A DNA stretch of 64,000 nt, taken from assembly GCF_900108295.1 (NCBI RefSeq), contig NZ_FNWK01000001.1, forward strand, positions 1,736,001-1,800,000, written 5' to 3'. Origin of the DNA: Sphingopyxis sp. YR583. Lineage in GTDB: Bacteria > Pseudomonadota > Alphaproteobacteria > Sphingomonadales > Sphingomonadaceae. Under the pieces are notes generated by a model. It ran no database searches and was not told where the DNA came from. It worked only from the letters and a program-made list of their open reading frames with translations. The stretch's first letter is position 1. Each line of letters begins with the position of its first letter. Below are positions 1-9,281 of the stretch, piece by piece. Position numbers and translations under genes: made by a program.

Positions 1-423
1 GTCGTCGAACACATGGCCGAGATGGCCGCCGCAGCGCCGGCAATGCACTTCGGTGCGTGCATAGCCGAGTTCGCGGTCGGTCGCGGTGCCGATCGCCCCT
101 TTGAGCGGCGCCCAGAAGCTGGGCCAGCCGGTGCCGCTGTCGAACTTGGTCTTGCTCGAATAGAGCGGCAGCGCGCAGCCGGCGCAGGCGAAAATTCCGG
201 CCCGTTTTTCCTTGTCGAGCGGGCTGGTGAAGGCGCGTTCGGTAGCCGCCTCGCGCAGCACGCGATATTGAAGCGGCGACAGGCGTTTTTTCCATTCGGC
301 GTCGGACAATTGCCAGCCGGCTTCGCCTGCCGGGCGCTTGCCAGGCCTTGCGAACAACATGGGCGCGGCGATCACCGCGCCGCCAAGCGCGAGACCGGAG
401 AGAATGTGACGGCGGTCGATCAT
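1..423 (-). CDS. msrB: Peptide methionine-(R)-S-oxide reductase MsrB, C-terminus cut by window edge
   Basis: Reduces methionine-R-sulfoxide in oxidised proteins. The 141 visible codons carry the zinc-site pair CAGC and CRRCGGHLGHVF, plus the MsrB landmark GTGWPSF. The catalytic C-terminal cysteine lies beyond base 1, so the gene runs off the window and is not shown to be broken. The ATG at 423 gives an N-terminus starting MIDRRHILSG followed by a hydrophobic stretch of about 15 residues. This twin-arginine-like RRxxL plus hydrophobic core suggests a periplasmic, Tat-exported MsrB rather than the usual cytoplasmic form (inference). Confidence 0.9.
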   Translation of the reverse strand, partial: MIDRRHILSGLALGGAVIAAPMLFARPGKRPAGEAGWQLSDAEWKKRLSPLQYRVLREAATERAFTSPLDKEKRAGIFACAGCALPLYSSKTKFDSGTGWPSFWAPLKGAIGTATDRELGYARTEVHCRRCGGHLGHVFDD

Positions 424-478
424 ATCGGGACTCCTTGCCCGGAATACGCGCGCCGGTCGCGCCCGGTTACATCCCCCG

Positions 479-1735
479 TCAATATCGTTCGAGTTCGACC
501 TGCATATGACGATAGCCATGGACGAAGCTGGCGTTGACGCGTTCGGGTTCCGACAGGACGTTCACGCGCAGGCGGCGCTTCTGCATTTCGGAAATTAGCG
601 TCGTGAGCTGGAGTTCGGCGACACGCGCGCCGACGCAGCGATGGATGCCATAGCCGAAGGCCAGGTGGCGGCGTGCGTTTTCGCGGTCGACGATGATCCG
701 GTCGCCATCGGGGAAAATCTCTTCGTCGCGGTTTGCCGAGGCGTACCACAGGGCGAGTTTGTCGCGCTTCTTGATCTGGTGACCGAATAATTCGGTATCT
801 TCCATCGCGGTGCGGCGCATGTGCGCGAGCGGGGTCTGCCAGCGGATGATTTCGTGCATCGCGTTGACCGCGAGGTCGGGATCATGATTCGCCTCGAGCT
901 TCGCGCGTTCTTCGGGGAAGCAATGGAGGCCATAGGCATAGGCCGACATCGAATTGCGCGTCGTATCGTTGCCGCCGACGATGAGCAGGATCAGGTTCCC
1001 CATGAACTCATGCTCGCTCATATGGTTCATCGCGTCGGACTGAAGCATGATCGAGATGAGGTCGTGCTTGCCGGGATTCTTCGCCTTATGATCCCAAAGC
1101 TCCTTGAACGCCGCACCCATTTCGAATGCCGTCGCGGTGCGCGCGTGGCGAAGCTCGGCGGTGTCGAAGGATTCGATGTCGCCGAGCGCATCGGACCAGC
1201 GGGTGAGGTTGTGGCGGTCGGCCCATGGGAAATCGAACAGGATCGCGAGCATGTCGGTCGTCAGCTCGATCGAGAGCTTTTCGACCCAATCGAAGGGCTG
1301 GCCGACGGGCAGCGTGTCGATCAGCGCCGCGGTGCGTGCGACGGTGTCGGCGCGCATACGCTCGATCTCCGACGGGCCGAAGGCGGGCGCGACGGTGCGG
1401 CGCTGTGCGGTGTGCTGCGGCGGATCCATCGCGATGAACATCGGCATCGGGATCTCACCCTCTTTCAGATATTCGACTCCGTCGCCGGCGACGGTGATCC
1501 CGCCATATTCCCACGATGAAGAGAAGATCTTCGGCAGCGCTTCGACATGCTGGATCGGCTTGTAGGTCGTCACCGACCAATAGGGGCCGAACTTCGAATC
1601 CTCGCAATAATAGATCGGCGATTCGGCGCGTAGCTGGCGCATCGGTTCCTGCCACTTGTCTTCGCGCCACATGTCGGCGCGGCTGACATCGAGCGGATGG
1701 GGGGCTTCGGATTCGACGCGGATCTGGGTGGCCAT
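479..1735 (-). CDS. Cytochrome P450, CYP153-like alkane/fatty-acid terminal hydroxylase
   Basis: A 418-residue soluble bacterial P450. The heme-thiolate loop FGYGIHRCVG puts the axial cysteine at about residue 367, the I-helix oxygen-activation motif GGNDTTRN lies at about 254-261, and the ExxR helix is in EIIRW. The NDTTRN I-helix, the FIAMDPPQH segment and the GIHRCVG..AELQL ending are typical of CYP153, a family that hydroxylates the terminal carbon of medium-chain alkanes, alcohols or fatty acids and needs a separate ferredoxin and reductase. No ferredoxin or reductase gene is adjacent, so the redox partners must be elsewhere. Family assignment is from recognition, not from a tree. Confidence 0.85.
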   Translation of the reverse strand: MATQIRVESEAPHPLDVSRADMWREDKWQEPMRQLRAESPIYYCEDSKFGPYWSVTTYKPIQHVEALPKIFSSSWEYGGITVAGDGVEYLKEGEIPMPMFIAMDPPQHTAQRRTVAPAFGPSEIERMRADTVARTAALIDTLPVGQPFDWVEKLSIELTTDMLAILFDFPWADRHNLTRWSDALGDIESFDTAELRHARTATAFEMGAAFKELWDHKAKNPGKHDLISIMLQSDAMNHMSEHEFMGNLILLIVGGNDTTRNSMSAYAYGLHCFPEERAKLEANHDPDLAVNAMHEIIRWQTPLAHMRRTAMEDTELFGHQIKKRDKLALWYASANRDEEIFPDGDRIIVDRENARRHLAFGYGIHRCVGARVAELQLTTLISEMQKRRLRVNVLSEPERVNASFVHGYRHMQVELERY

Positions 1736-1859
1736 TGGCAGCTCCTCTGCGCGGCCGTCTGGCGCGGCCGATTCAGTTGCAGAATGCCACTATTTACAGC
1801 TTTGTCAACGAAGCAATCCCGCGGATCGGATCACCCGAATTTGGTGCGAGGCGAACGCG

Positions 1860-3107
1860 TCACACGGCCTTTCTTTTCTTCCAGAATTTCCAGCCGCTGC
1901 CACTGCTCAGCACGCCGGCGCGGAAGAGGCGGACCGAAAGCCAGATCACCAGTGCGACCCAGACGGCCTGCCAGCCGAGCGCCAGCAGATGGACCGTTTT
2001 CGAATCATCGGTTGCGGCGCGCGCCGCCATTGCGAGCGGCGAGGAGAAGGGGAAAATCTGGGCGAAATGGGCGAGGCCGCTTCCCGGCGCGCTCGCGGCG
2101 CCCGCCGAAAGGCTGAACATGCCGACCTGGAAGATGGTGATCGGTAGGCTGAGCATCTGGATTTCGCGCACCGAACCCGCCTGCGCCCCGACGCCGAGGA
2201 AGACCGCGCCGAGCAGGAGGAAGGACAGGATGAAATAGGCGAAACCGATGCCGAGGAAAAAGGTCCAGCCGGTCGCGGGCATCGAGGCGAGTGCGCTCGC
2301 CGCCTTGCCGGCCTTGCCCGCCGCAGCGATGGCGGCGGGATCGACCTGCGTCGCCGCGACCAGCCCGCCGCCCATCGCGATGACCATCCAGAAGGCGATG
2401 AACAGCACGGCGACACCGAGCATGCCGAGCAGCTTGCCAAGGAACACGCTTTCGAGCGGGACCGCGGCGGCGAGGATCTCGATGACCTTGTTGCCCTTTT
2501 CTTCGGCGAGTGAACTCACCGTCTGGCCCGCGAGGAGCAGGGTAAGGAGGAAGATGATGAACACCGCACCGAAGCCGAGAGATTGTTGCACCGCGATGCT
2601 GGTGCCACCGCTCGACAAGGCCTCGAAATCGGGGGTGATCGACGGGAGCGGGCCGGCGGCGCGGGCACGCTGCACATCGCCCGCCAGCAAGCCCAGATAG
2701 CGTCCCGAACTGCTGCCCTTTTCGCGTTCGACGATGCGCGGTGCCGTGAGCGGACCGCTCATCACGGCATAGGTGTCGCTGCCTTTTTCGCGCGCGATCG
2801 CGACGGGATCGGCGTTCGCCGGACCCGCGATCCGGATGTCGAGCGTCGCGGGCTCGCGCGCCATCGCGGCGCGGAGGCGCGTGTCGGCAGCGCGCAATGC
2901 CTCGATATCGGCGGGGTCGGCGACGACGACGATGCGGCCGGCACCGCGCGCACTGTCGGCGAGCTGCGACGCGCCAACACCGCCGGCGAGCCCCATCGCG
3001 ACCATGAACAGGGGCGCAAGCAGAAAGAGGAGAAAGGTCGGGGTGGCGACGATCGCGAGAAAGTCGCGCCGCGCAACAACGAACATGCTGCGAAGGAAGG
3101 GGGTCAT
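1860..3107 (-). CDS. ABC-2 type transporter permease (NatB-like)
   Basis: Membrane half of an ABC exporter, 415 residues. One hydrophobic segment sits near residues 15-40, a large extracytoplasmic loop follows (about 45-175), and five or so more membrane segments fill the C-terminal half. This is the ABC2_membrane_3 / NatB layout. It overlaps the upstream ATPase gene by 4 bases (ATGA type), so the two are translated together. The family exports sodium, drugs or other small molecules; the substrate here cannot be read from sequence. Confidence 0.88.
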   Translation of the reverse strand: MTPFLRSMFVVARRDFLAIVATPTFLLFLLAPLFMVAMGLAGGVGASQLADSARGAGRIVVVADPADIEALRAADTRLRAAMAREPATLDIRIAGPANADPVAIAREKGSDTYAVMSGPLTAPRIVEREKGSSSGRYLGLLAGDVQRARAAGPLPSITPDFEALSSGGTSIAVQQSLGFGAVFIIFLLTLLLAGQTVSSLAEEKGNKVIEILAAAVPLESVFLGKLLGMLGVAVLFIAFWMVIAMGGGLVAATQVDPAAIAAAGKAGKAASALASMPATGWTFFLGIGFAYFILSFLLLGAVFLGVGAQAGSVREIQMLSLPITIFQVGMFSLSAGAASAPGSGLAHFAQIFPFSSPLAMAARAATDDSKTVHLLALGWQAVWVALVIWLSVRLFRAGVLSSGSGWKFWKKRKAV

Positions 3108-4060
3108 GCGCTGGCCTCCTCTACGGCGTCCTGGGCGGCGTCGGCGTCGAAGCCCGCATCGACCTGCCGGACGATATGAACAAAGGCATCGTGCAGCGCC
3201 GGGCGGCTGATCGACAGCCCGGTGACGCCATGACCGCTCGCGGTGATGCGCGCGAGCAATGGTTCGACATCGGCGTCGCCGATCGTGAAATGCCAGGCCT
3301 CGGCATGGCGCTCGGCGCCCGTGGGCAGATAGGCGGCGACCGCAGCCGGATCGTCTTGATCGCGCGGGGTATAGCGAACCTGCATCGGCAGCAGCGCGCG
3401 CGCTTCGTCGACGGTGCCTTCGAAACGGCGCGCCGAGCGGGCGATGATCGCGATCCGGTCGCAGAGCCGTTCGGCATGCGCCATGACATGCGTCGAGAAG
3501 AGAATCGTCGCCCCGCGTTCGCGCTCGCGTCGCACGAGCATTTCGAGCCGTTCCTGATTCACGGGATCGAGCCCCGAGAAAGGTTCGTCGAGGACGATGA
3601 GGTCGGGGGCGTGGACGATCGAGCCGATCAACTGGATCATCTGCGCCATGCCTTTCGACATCTTGCGGATTTTGGTGTCGACGACGCGTTCGAGCCCGAG
3701 TTCGGTCATGAAGCGTTCGGCGCGGCGACGGCCTTCGGCCCAGTCGAGCCCGCGCAGCGCGCCCATGAAGGCGATCGCCTCGCGCGCTTTCATGCCGGGA
3801 TAAAGCCCGCGTTCCTCGGGGAGATATCCGATGCGGTTACGCACGCTTTGCGGTTTGTGGTCGCCGAGCAGCCGGCTCGTCCCCTCGTCGGGGTCGATGA
3901 TGCCGAGCGTCATCCGCAGGCTTGTCGTCTTGCCCGCGCCATTGGGGCCAAGCACGCCATAGATGCTGCCGGTCGGCACCGCGAGGCTGACATGATCGAC
4001 GGCCTTGTAATCGCCGAAATATTTGGTGAGGCCGTTCGCCTCGACACTGAAATCGTTCAA
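3104..4060 (-). CDS. ABC transporter ATP-binding protein (NatA-like)
   Basis: ATPase partner of the permease just downstream, 318 residues. Walker A is GPNGAGKTT, Walker B is LIVLDEPFSGLDP and the H-loop is STH. The signature motif reads MSKGMAQ instead of LSGGQ, a variant seen in NatA-type exporters. The last 80 residues form the accessory DUF4162-like domain of this subfamily. The start at 4060 lies 66 bases from the divergent queG start. Confidence 0.9.
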   Translation of the reverse strand: MNDFSVEANGLTKYFGDYKAVDHVSLAVPTGSIYGVLGPNGAGKTTSLRMTLGIIDPDEGTSRLLGDHKPQSVRNRIGYLPEERGLYPGMKAREAIAFMGALRGLDWAEGRRRAERFMTELGLERVVDTKIRKMSKGMAQMIQLIGSIVHAPDLIVLDEPFSGLDPVNQERLEMLVRRERERGATILFSTHVMAHAERLCDRIAIIARSARRFEGTVDEARALLPMQVRYTPRDQDDPAAVAAYLPTGAERHAEAWHFTIGDADVEPLLARITASGHGVTGLSISRPALHDAFVHIVRQVDAGFDADAAQDAVEEASA

Positions 4061-4126
4061 ACCTGGTCCCCGATCATCCCCTCACCGGACTATGGCACGG
4101 CGAGACCGCTCGCGTATAGAGCGCCA

Positions 4127-5179
4127 ATGGTTGCCGAAGCCTTGCCCTCTTTGGAAGAACGCCTCGAAGCGGTCGCGCGCGAACATGGATTCGCGGCGTT
4201 CGGGATCGCGCGCGCCGACGCGGCCCCGCAAACCGCCGCGCGGCTGAACCAGTGGCTGGCCGAGGGGCGCCACGGCGACATGATCTGGATGGAAAGCCGC
4301 GCCGAGCAGCGCGGATCGCCCAGGGGATTGTGGCCCGAGGTCCAGTCGGTGATCGCATTGGGTATGAGTTATGCCCCCGCGCTCGACCCGCTGGCGCTGG
4401 CGGAGCATCGGACACGCGGGCGCATTTCGGTTTATGCGCAGGGCGGCGACTATCATGACGTCGTGAAAAAAGCGCTGAAAGCCGTCGCACGCTGGCTGGT
4501 CGCCGAGGTTCGCGACGCCGAGGTGAAGGTGTTCGTCGACACCGCGCCGGTGATGGAAAAGCCGCTGTCGGCGGCCGCCGGCCTCGGCTGGCAGGGCAAA
4601 CACACCAACCTCGTCAGCCGTGACCATGGCAGCTGGCTGTTCCTGGGGGCGATTTACACGACGCTGGAGCTTGCGCCTTCGACGCCGGGCCGCGACACGT
4701 GCGGCAGCTGTTCGGCGTGCCAGGACGCTTGCCCGACACAGGCGTTTCCTGCGCCCTATCGGCTCGATGCGCGGCGCTGTATCTCGTACCTGACGATCGA
4801 ACATAATGGCCCGATCCCGGTCGCGCTGCGGCGCGGAATCGGCAACCGCATCTATGGTTGCGACGATTGCCTTGCGGCCTGCCCGTGGAACAAGTTCGCC
4901 GACACCGCGCACACGCATCGGGCCTTTCTGCCGCGCGCCGAGCTGGCCGCACCGTCGATCGCGGATCTGCTCGACCTCGACGACGCCGGGTTCCGGCAGG
5001 TGTTCGCGGGGTCGCCGATCAAGCGGATCGGACGGGGACGGATGGCGCGCAACGCCGCGATGGCGGCCGGAAACAGCGGCGACAGGCGGTTTGTTCCGGC
5101 ATTGGAACGGCTGGCGAAGGACGAATCGCCGATGGTCGCCGACGCGGCCTTGTGGGCGCTCGCCGAATTGGCGTCGTGA
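4127..5179 (+). CDS. queG: Epoxyqueuosine reductase QueG
   Basis: Last step of queuosine synthesis: cobalamin- and Fe4S4-dependent reduction of epoxyqueuosine to queuosine in tRNA. The 350-residue protein has two ferredoxin-like clusters, CGSCSACQDACP and CDDCLAACP, and the typical segment GLGWQGKHTNLV. The C-terminus ends in a HEAT-like repeat, as in full-length QueG. The open frame continues about 950 bases upstream, but that part is antisense to the ABC ATPase gene. ATG 4127 is the first start that gives the family N-terminus (an LxxxAxxxGF segment). Confidence 0.93.
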   Translation: MVAEALPSLEERLEAVAREHGFAAFGIARADAAPQTAARLNQWLAEGRHGDMIWMESRAEQRGSPRGLWPEVQSVIALGMSYAPALDPLALAEHRTRGRISVYAQGGDYHDVVKKALKAVARWLVAEVRDAEVKVFVDTAPVMEKPLSAAAGLGWQGKHTNLVSRDHGSWLFLGAIYTTLELAPSTPGRDTCGSCSACQDACPTQAFPAPYRLDARRCISYLTIEHNGPIPVALRRGIGNRIYGCDDCLAACPWNKFADTAHTHRAFLPRAELAAPSIADLLDLDDAGFRQVFAGSPIKRIGRGRMARNAAMAAGNSGDRRFVPALERLAKDESPMVADAALWALAELAS

Positions 5180-5186
5180 CGTCGCT

Positions 5187-5570
5187 CTAGCGTTGCAGAG
5201 ATTGCGCGCAGCTGTTCACCTCGGCGTTGCGGCCGTCGGGGGTGCGCGCGTCGACGTGCGTCGCGACGGGATTGGCGCCCGCGCGCGGCGCATAGAAATA
5301 GATGTCGAGGATGCAGTTGGATCCCGCGAACTGCAGCTTGCGGCCCGCGCCTTCGGTGATGTCGAGCCGCGGTTTGCCGAACATCCGGCCGATCGCGTCG
5401 GCGCTGCTTCCGATCAGCGCGTTATTCTGGACCGGTTTCACCACGGTGGTCGGCGGCGGACCGCCCGTCGGGGGTGGCGGCGTCGCGCGCGGGATGGCGG
5501 GACCGGCGCAGGCGCCCAGCGTCAAGGCGAGTCCGGCGATGGCGGCCAGACGGCGGTTTTCTATCGTCAA
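5187..5570 (-). CDS. Small predicted lipoprotein, function unknown
   Basis: A 127-residue protein I do not recognise. From a TTG start at 5570 it has a short basic N-terminus, a hydrophobic core and LTLGAC, a plausible lipobox with cysteine near residue 18. A proline-rich linker (RATPPPPTGGPPPTT) and a compact domain with two more cysteines follow. The TTG overlaps the TGA of the upstream EI24 gene (TTGA), so translation is probably coupled. No ATG is available in frame near the signal peptide. It converges on queG with 7 bases between stop codons. Confidence 0.7.
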   Translation of the reverse strand: MTIENRRLAAIAGLALTLGACAGPAIPRATPPPPTGGPPPTTVVKPVQNNALIGSSADAIGRMFGKPRLDITEGAGRKLQFAGSNCILDIYFYAPRAGANPVATHVDARTPDGRNAEVNSCAQSLQR

Positions 5571-6247
5571 TTCGGATCCCCCTTGCCGAGATGCAGCATG
5601 TGGACCGCCATAGCGGCGCCGAGAATCGGCGCCAACAAATTGGCGACGGGAACCACGAAGCTTGCGGCGGACAGCAGGCCGAGCGACCAGCGCGCCGACC
5701 GGTCGAAGCGCGGATGACCGGGGTGGCGCGCGAGCACCATCGCCTCGAGATCGCGGCCAAGGAGCAGCGCATTGACGAGCAGCGCGAAGATCGGTGTGCC
5801 GATTCCGGTGACAAGCAGCAGGATATAGATAGGCAGGGCGAGCAGATTGCCGCCGATCAGCCGGCCGAGCGACGCGAGTGCGAGCGCGATATTCTGGCGC
5901 CAGCCGACATCGACGGCACGCCGGGCCGCAGCGGGATAATGGCGTCCCTCGACATCGGCGACGATCGCATCGGCGAACAGGCCGACGACGACGATCGCGA
6001 CCGCGCGAAACAGCAGCCAACTGCCCGCGATGATGAGGAGGACGATCAATATGCCCGCCATGTCGAGCTGCGCCGCGTCCAGCCATTTCCAGTGCGCAAG
6101 CGACCAGCGCGAGCCGAAGAAGAGTGCGGCGCCCGAAACGGCGAGGAGGAGCAGGGTGAGCGCGAGGCTTTGCGCTAGCACGCGGAGCACGCGCGGCTGG
6201 GGCAGGTCTCTGAGCGCGAGCAGGAAAGCGTGAACGGCGCGGGCCAT
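5567..6247 (-). CDS. EI24-domain (CysZ-like) membrane protein
   Basis: A 226-residue multi-pass inner-membrane protein with about five hydrophobic segments, including a long LALTLLLLAVSG helix near residue 30. It shows the EI24 features of an N-terminal FLLALRDLPQPR segment, NLLALPIYILLL in the middle and a C-terminal HMLHLGKG. CysZ relatives move sulfate, but many EI24 proteins have no assigned substrate. ATG 6247 is chosen because the extra 31 codons up to 6340 are arginine/alanine-rich and look non-coding. Coupled to the lipoprotein gene downstream. Confidence 0.82.
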   Translation of the reverse strand: MARAVHAFLLALRDLPQPRVLRVLAQSLALTLLLLAVSGAALFFGSRWSLAHWKWLDAAQLDMAGILIVLLIIAGSWLLFRAVAIVVVGLFADAIVADVEGRHYPAAARRAVDVGWRQNIALALASLGRLIGGNLLALPIYILLLVTGIGTPIFALLVNALLLGRDLEAMVLARHPGHPRFDRSARWSLGLLSAASFVVPVANLLAPILGAAMAVHMLHLGKGDPN

Positions 6248-6357
6248 CGCTCGTGGATGAGCGGCGCGGAGCGCTGCGTCAAGCGCCCGCGCTTGCCTTG
6301 GCGCGCCGTCGCCCTTAAAGGCGCGCGCAGCTTTTCCCATACAGCACAGGATTTTTC

Positions 6358-7356
6358 ATGGCTTCCACCGCCCGTTTCGACGTTGTCGCCATCGGCAATG
6401 CCATCGTCGATGTTCTCGCCCGCGCCGATGATGCGCTGATCGAGGCCGAAGGCCTGACCAAAGGCTCGATGCGGCTGATCGACGGCGAAGAGGCCGAACG
6501 TCTCTATGCGGCGATGGGCCCGGCGGTCGAGGTGTCGGGCGGGTCGGCGGCGAACACGCTCGCGGGCATGGCGGCGCTTGGCGAACGCTGTGCCTTCATC
6601 GGCCAGGTCGCAGACGACCAGCTCGGCCATGTCTTCACGCATGATCTGCGCGCGCTTGGCGTCGCGTATGAAACCCCGCCGCTGAAGGAAGGTGCGCCGA
6701 CCGCGCGCTGCCTGATTCTCGTCACACCCGACGGGCAGCGCACGATGAACACCTTCCTCGGCGCGAGCCATCTTCTCGAACAGCGCATGATCGACGAGGC
6801 GTGGATCGCCGATAGCGAGATCCTCTATCTCGAGGGCTATTTGTGGGATCCCGAGCTGTCGCGTGCGGCGATGCGCCGCGCGATCGACGTATCGCGCGCG
6901 GCGGGTCGCAAGGTCGCTTTCACCTTATCCGATGCCTTCATCATCGACCGGCACGGCGCGGATTTCCGCAAGCTGATCACCGAGGGGCTGTTCGACATCC
7001 TGTTCGCGAATGAGGTCGAAATCTGCGCTCTTGCGGAGACCGAGGATTTCGAGGCGGCGGTTGCGAAGATTGCGCCGCAGGTGCCGTTGCTGATCGTCAC
7101 GCGCGGCTCGGACGGCGCGATCGCGCTGCAGGGCGGGACGCGCACGGAGGTCGGTGCCGAGCCGATCGATACGGTCGTCGACACGACGGGCGCGGGCGAC
7201 CTGTTCGCCGCCGGTTTCCTGTCAGGCTTGGCCGATGGGCGGCCGATCGGCGATTGCCTGACGATGGGCGCCGTATGTGCGCGCGAAATCATCGCGCAGG
7301 TTGGCCCGCGCGCGCAGGTCGACCTCAAGGCGAAGGTTGCCGAACGGCTGGGCTAG
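6358..7356 (+). CDS. PfkB-family sugar kinase, adenosine kinase-like
   Basis: A 332-residue ribokinase-fold kinase. The N-terminal GNAIVDVLA and VSGGSAANT segments bind the sugar moiety. The C-terminal signature DTTGAGDLFAAGFL carries the catalytic aspartate and the anion hole. The layout, including the lid segment GEEAERLYAAMGP, matches alphaproteobacterial proteins annotated as adenosine kinase, which make AMP from adenosine. Other nucleoside or ribose substrates remain possible. Confidence 0.85.
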   Translation: MASTARFDVVAIGNAIVDVLARADDALIEAEGLTKGSMRLIDGEEAERLYAAMGPAVEVSGGSAANTLAGMAALGERCAFIGQVADDQLGHVFTHDLRALGVAYETPPLKEGAPTARCLILVTPDGQRTMNTFLGASHLLEQRMIDEAWIADSEILYLEGYLWDPELSRAAMRRAIDVSRAAGRKVAFTLSDAFIIDRHGADFRKLITEGLFDILFANEVEICALAETEDFEAAVAKIAPQVPLLIVTRGSDGAIALQGGTRTEVGAEPIDTVVDTTGAGDLFAAGFLSGLADGRPIGDCLTMGAVCAREIIAQVGPRAQVDLKAKVAERLG

Positions 7357-7414
7357 GAACTTTCGCCGGTCGCCGAGCGTCCTATGCCGCATCACAGGCA
7401 TGGGAGTTTTCTTT

Positions 7415-7672
7415 ATGGCCGACGAAATCCACACGACACGCGATCCCGACGGGACGACGCACACCACCACCGTCATCGACCGCGAACCGCGCCGCGGCGG
7501 CGGAATGGGCCTTGGCCTGATTTTCCTCGTCGCGATCCTGATCGCCGCCTTTTTCGCTTTCCAGTTTCTTTCGAATGAAAAGGCGGAGAGCGGGGCGATC
7601 GCCGAAGCGGCGCAGAAGGTCGGCGACGCTGCCGAAGATGTCGGCGATGCAGCGCAGAAGGCGGTCGACTGA
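7415..7672 (+). CDS. Small single-pass membrane protein, unknown function
   Basis: An 85-residue protein with a charged, histidine/threonine-rich N-terminus (MADEIHTTRDPDGTTH), one strongly hydrophobic helix (GLIFLVAILIAAFFAFQFL) and a helical tail with repeated VGDAAEDVGDAAQKA heptads. ATG 7415 is preferred over ATG 7400 because a GGGAG ribosome-binding site lies 8 bases before it. No function can be assigned; the tail looks like a small coiled or amphipathic helix facing one side of the membrane. Confidence 0.72.
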   Translation: MADEIHTTRDPDGTTHTTTVIDREPRRGGGMGLGLIFLVAILIAAFFAFQFLSNEKAESGAIAEAAQKVGDAAEDVGDAAQKAVD

Positions 7673-7675
7673 CGA

Positions 7676-9205
7676 TCAGGCGGCGGGAGTGGCGGCCGGA
7701 TCGGGGTGTTTCCGGAACAATTCGCGGTCCGCGGGCCCGAAACCGCGCGTCCAGATCAGCCAGCCATAGATGCCGAGGATGAAGGGCACGCCGATCAGCA
7801 GTTCGGCCCATTCGGGAAGCTGCGTCGCACCATAACCGAGGATCGTCGCGCCCGCGGTCGCCCAGACAAGCGCCCAGCGCAGGCTGTTGACCGGCGCGCC
7901 GAGAATACGCGCAAGCAGGCGCGCCTTGACCAGCGAGGCAAAACCGAGCGCGAGCATCAGCGCGAGGGCGACAGCGCCCGCATAGGTGATCGGCGGGAGC
8001 CCCATCGACTTCGCGATCAGGATCAGCGCAACGCTGAGCGCGGCCTGGAGCGCAAGCGTCGCGATGCTGATCAGCAGGTTGCGGTGGCGTGCGACATAAA
8101 CGAGCGCCGCTTCGCTGACGACTGCGGTCGCCGCGACGACTTCGGCCGCAAGAAGGAAGGCGAGCGCGGCGGTGCCGCTGACGAATTCGGGGCCGACGAG
8201 ACCCATCACCGCCTCGCCCGGGATGCCGAGCGCGAGCGCGACGCCGGCTTGCGCGGCGATGATCCAGAAGCCGACCTGGCTGACCTGCGCGGCGACGGCG
8301 GCGAGCCGGTTTTCGGCGAGGTTGCGCGTGATCACGGGGCCGAGGATCGGTTCGAAACTCGTCTTGAGCTTCTGCGGCAGCGAGGCGACCTGCTGCGCCA
8401 TATAATAGATGCCGTAGATCGTCGGCGAGGTGAACTGGCCGAGGATGAACAGGTCGAGGCGGCGGGTGCCCCATTCGATCGCGTCGGCGGCGGCGAGCGG
8501 CGCGTTGCGCCGCGCAACTGCGATCAGGTGGGCGGGATGCGGTTGCCATCCCTGCGGGCTGCCATAGTGGCGCAGCATCGGGATCAGCGCGGTCAGGAAG
8601 GCGCCGAGCATCGCGGCGGCATAGGACAGCATCAGCCCGTCGCGCGCCGAAATAAACCAGAATCCCGCCGCAGCGGCGCTGATGACCCACGGCTCGACGA
8701 CTGCACGCGCGCGCACGGTGGCGCCGACGTCGAATTTATAGGCGCAGGCGGCGAGCGCGATATCTGTCCCCGCGATCGCGAAGACGAGCAACGCCATCCA
8801 GCGATCGGCGCTGTCGATACCGCCCGACGGAAACATCAGCTGCGGAAAGATGCCGAGCAGCAGCGATCCGGCCGCCGAGGCGATGAAGGCGACGAACATG
8901 CCGTCCCACACAACGGTGCGTTGGTCGGCGCCCGGTGCGCTCAGTTGCTCGGCGAGGCCGCGTTTGAGACCGAGCGTCGCAAGCTGCGCGACGAGTTCGA
9001 TAACGAGCACGGCGAAGGCGAAGCGCCCGACCGCCTCGGGTCCGTACCAGCGGCCCGCCACGTAAAGGAAGGGCAGGCGCGCGACGAGGCGAAGGATGAA
9101 GCCGAAGAAATTGGTGCGCCCGCCTTTGGCCAGCGCGGCGGTGTCCGCATCGCGCGAGGTCGAGTCGGGTGATCGGGGCGCGGCTGCGCTATCGGTGTGG
9201 CTCAA
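7676..9205 (-). CDS. Polysaccharide flippase / O-antigen transporter-like protein (Wzx/MATE fold)
   Basis: A 509-residue protein with about 12-14 hydrophobic segments and the MVF/polysaccharide-synthase layout. An N-terminal LRLVARLPFLYVAGRWYGPEAVGRFA segment resembles the first two helices of lipid-linked oligosaccharide flippases. No glycosyltransferases are next to it, so the cargo is unknown. It converges on the small membrane protein gene with almost no gap. The N-terminal 25 residues are polar and probably cytoplasmic. Confidence 0.8.
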   Translation of the reverse strand: MSHTDSAAAPRSPDSTSRDADTAALAKGGRTNFFGFILRLVARLPFLYVAGRWYGPEAVGRFAFAVLVIELVAQLATLGLKRGLAEQLSAPGADQRTVVWDGMFVAFIASAAGSLLLGIFPQLMFPSGGIDSADRWMALLVFAIAGTDIALAACAYKFDVGATVRARAVVEPWVISAAAAGFWFISARDGLMLSYAAAMLGAFLTALIPMLRHYGSPQGWQPHPAHLIAVARRNAPLAAADAIEWGTRRLDLFILGQFTSPTIYGIYYMAQQVASLPQKLKTSFEPILGPVITRNLAENRLAAVAAQVSQVGFWIIAAQAGVALALGIPGEAVMGLVGPEFVSGTAALAFLLAAEVVAATAVVSEAALVYVARHRNLLISIATLALQAALSVALILIAKSMGLPPITYAGAVALALMLALGFASLVKARLLARILGAPVNSLRWALVWATAGATILGYGATQLPEWAELLIGVPFILGIYGWLIWTRGFGPADRELFRKHPDPAATPAA

Positions 9206-9281
9206 GCCTAGCGCCCCTTCTGCTTTACCCCGCCGCGCAGTTTAGCGCGGTCGGGGGAGGCAGGCAATTGTGCGAAGCAAT

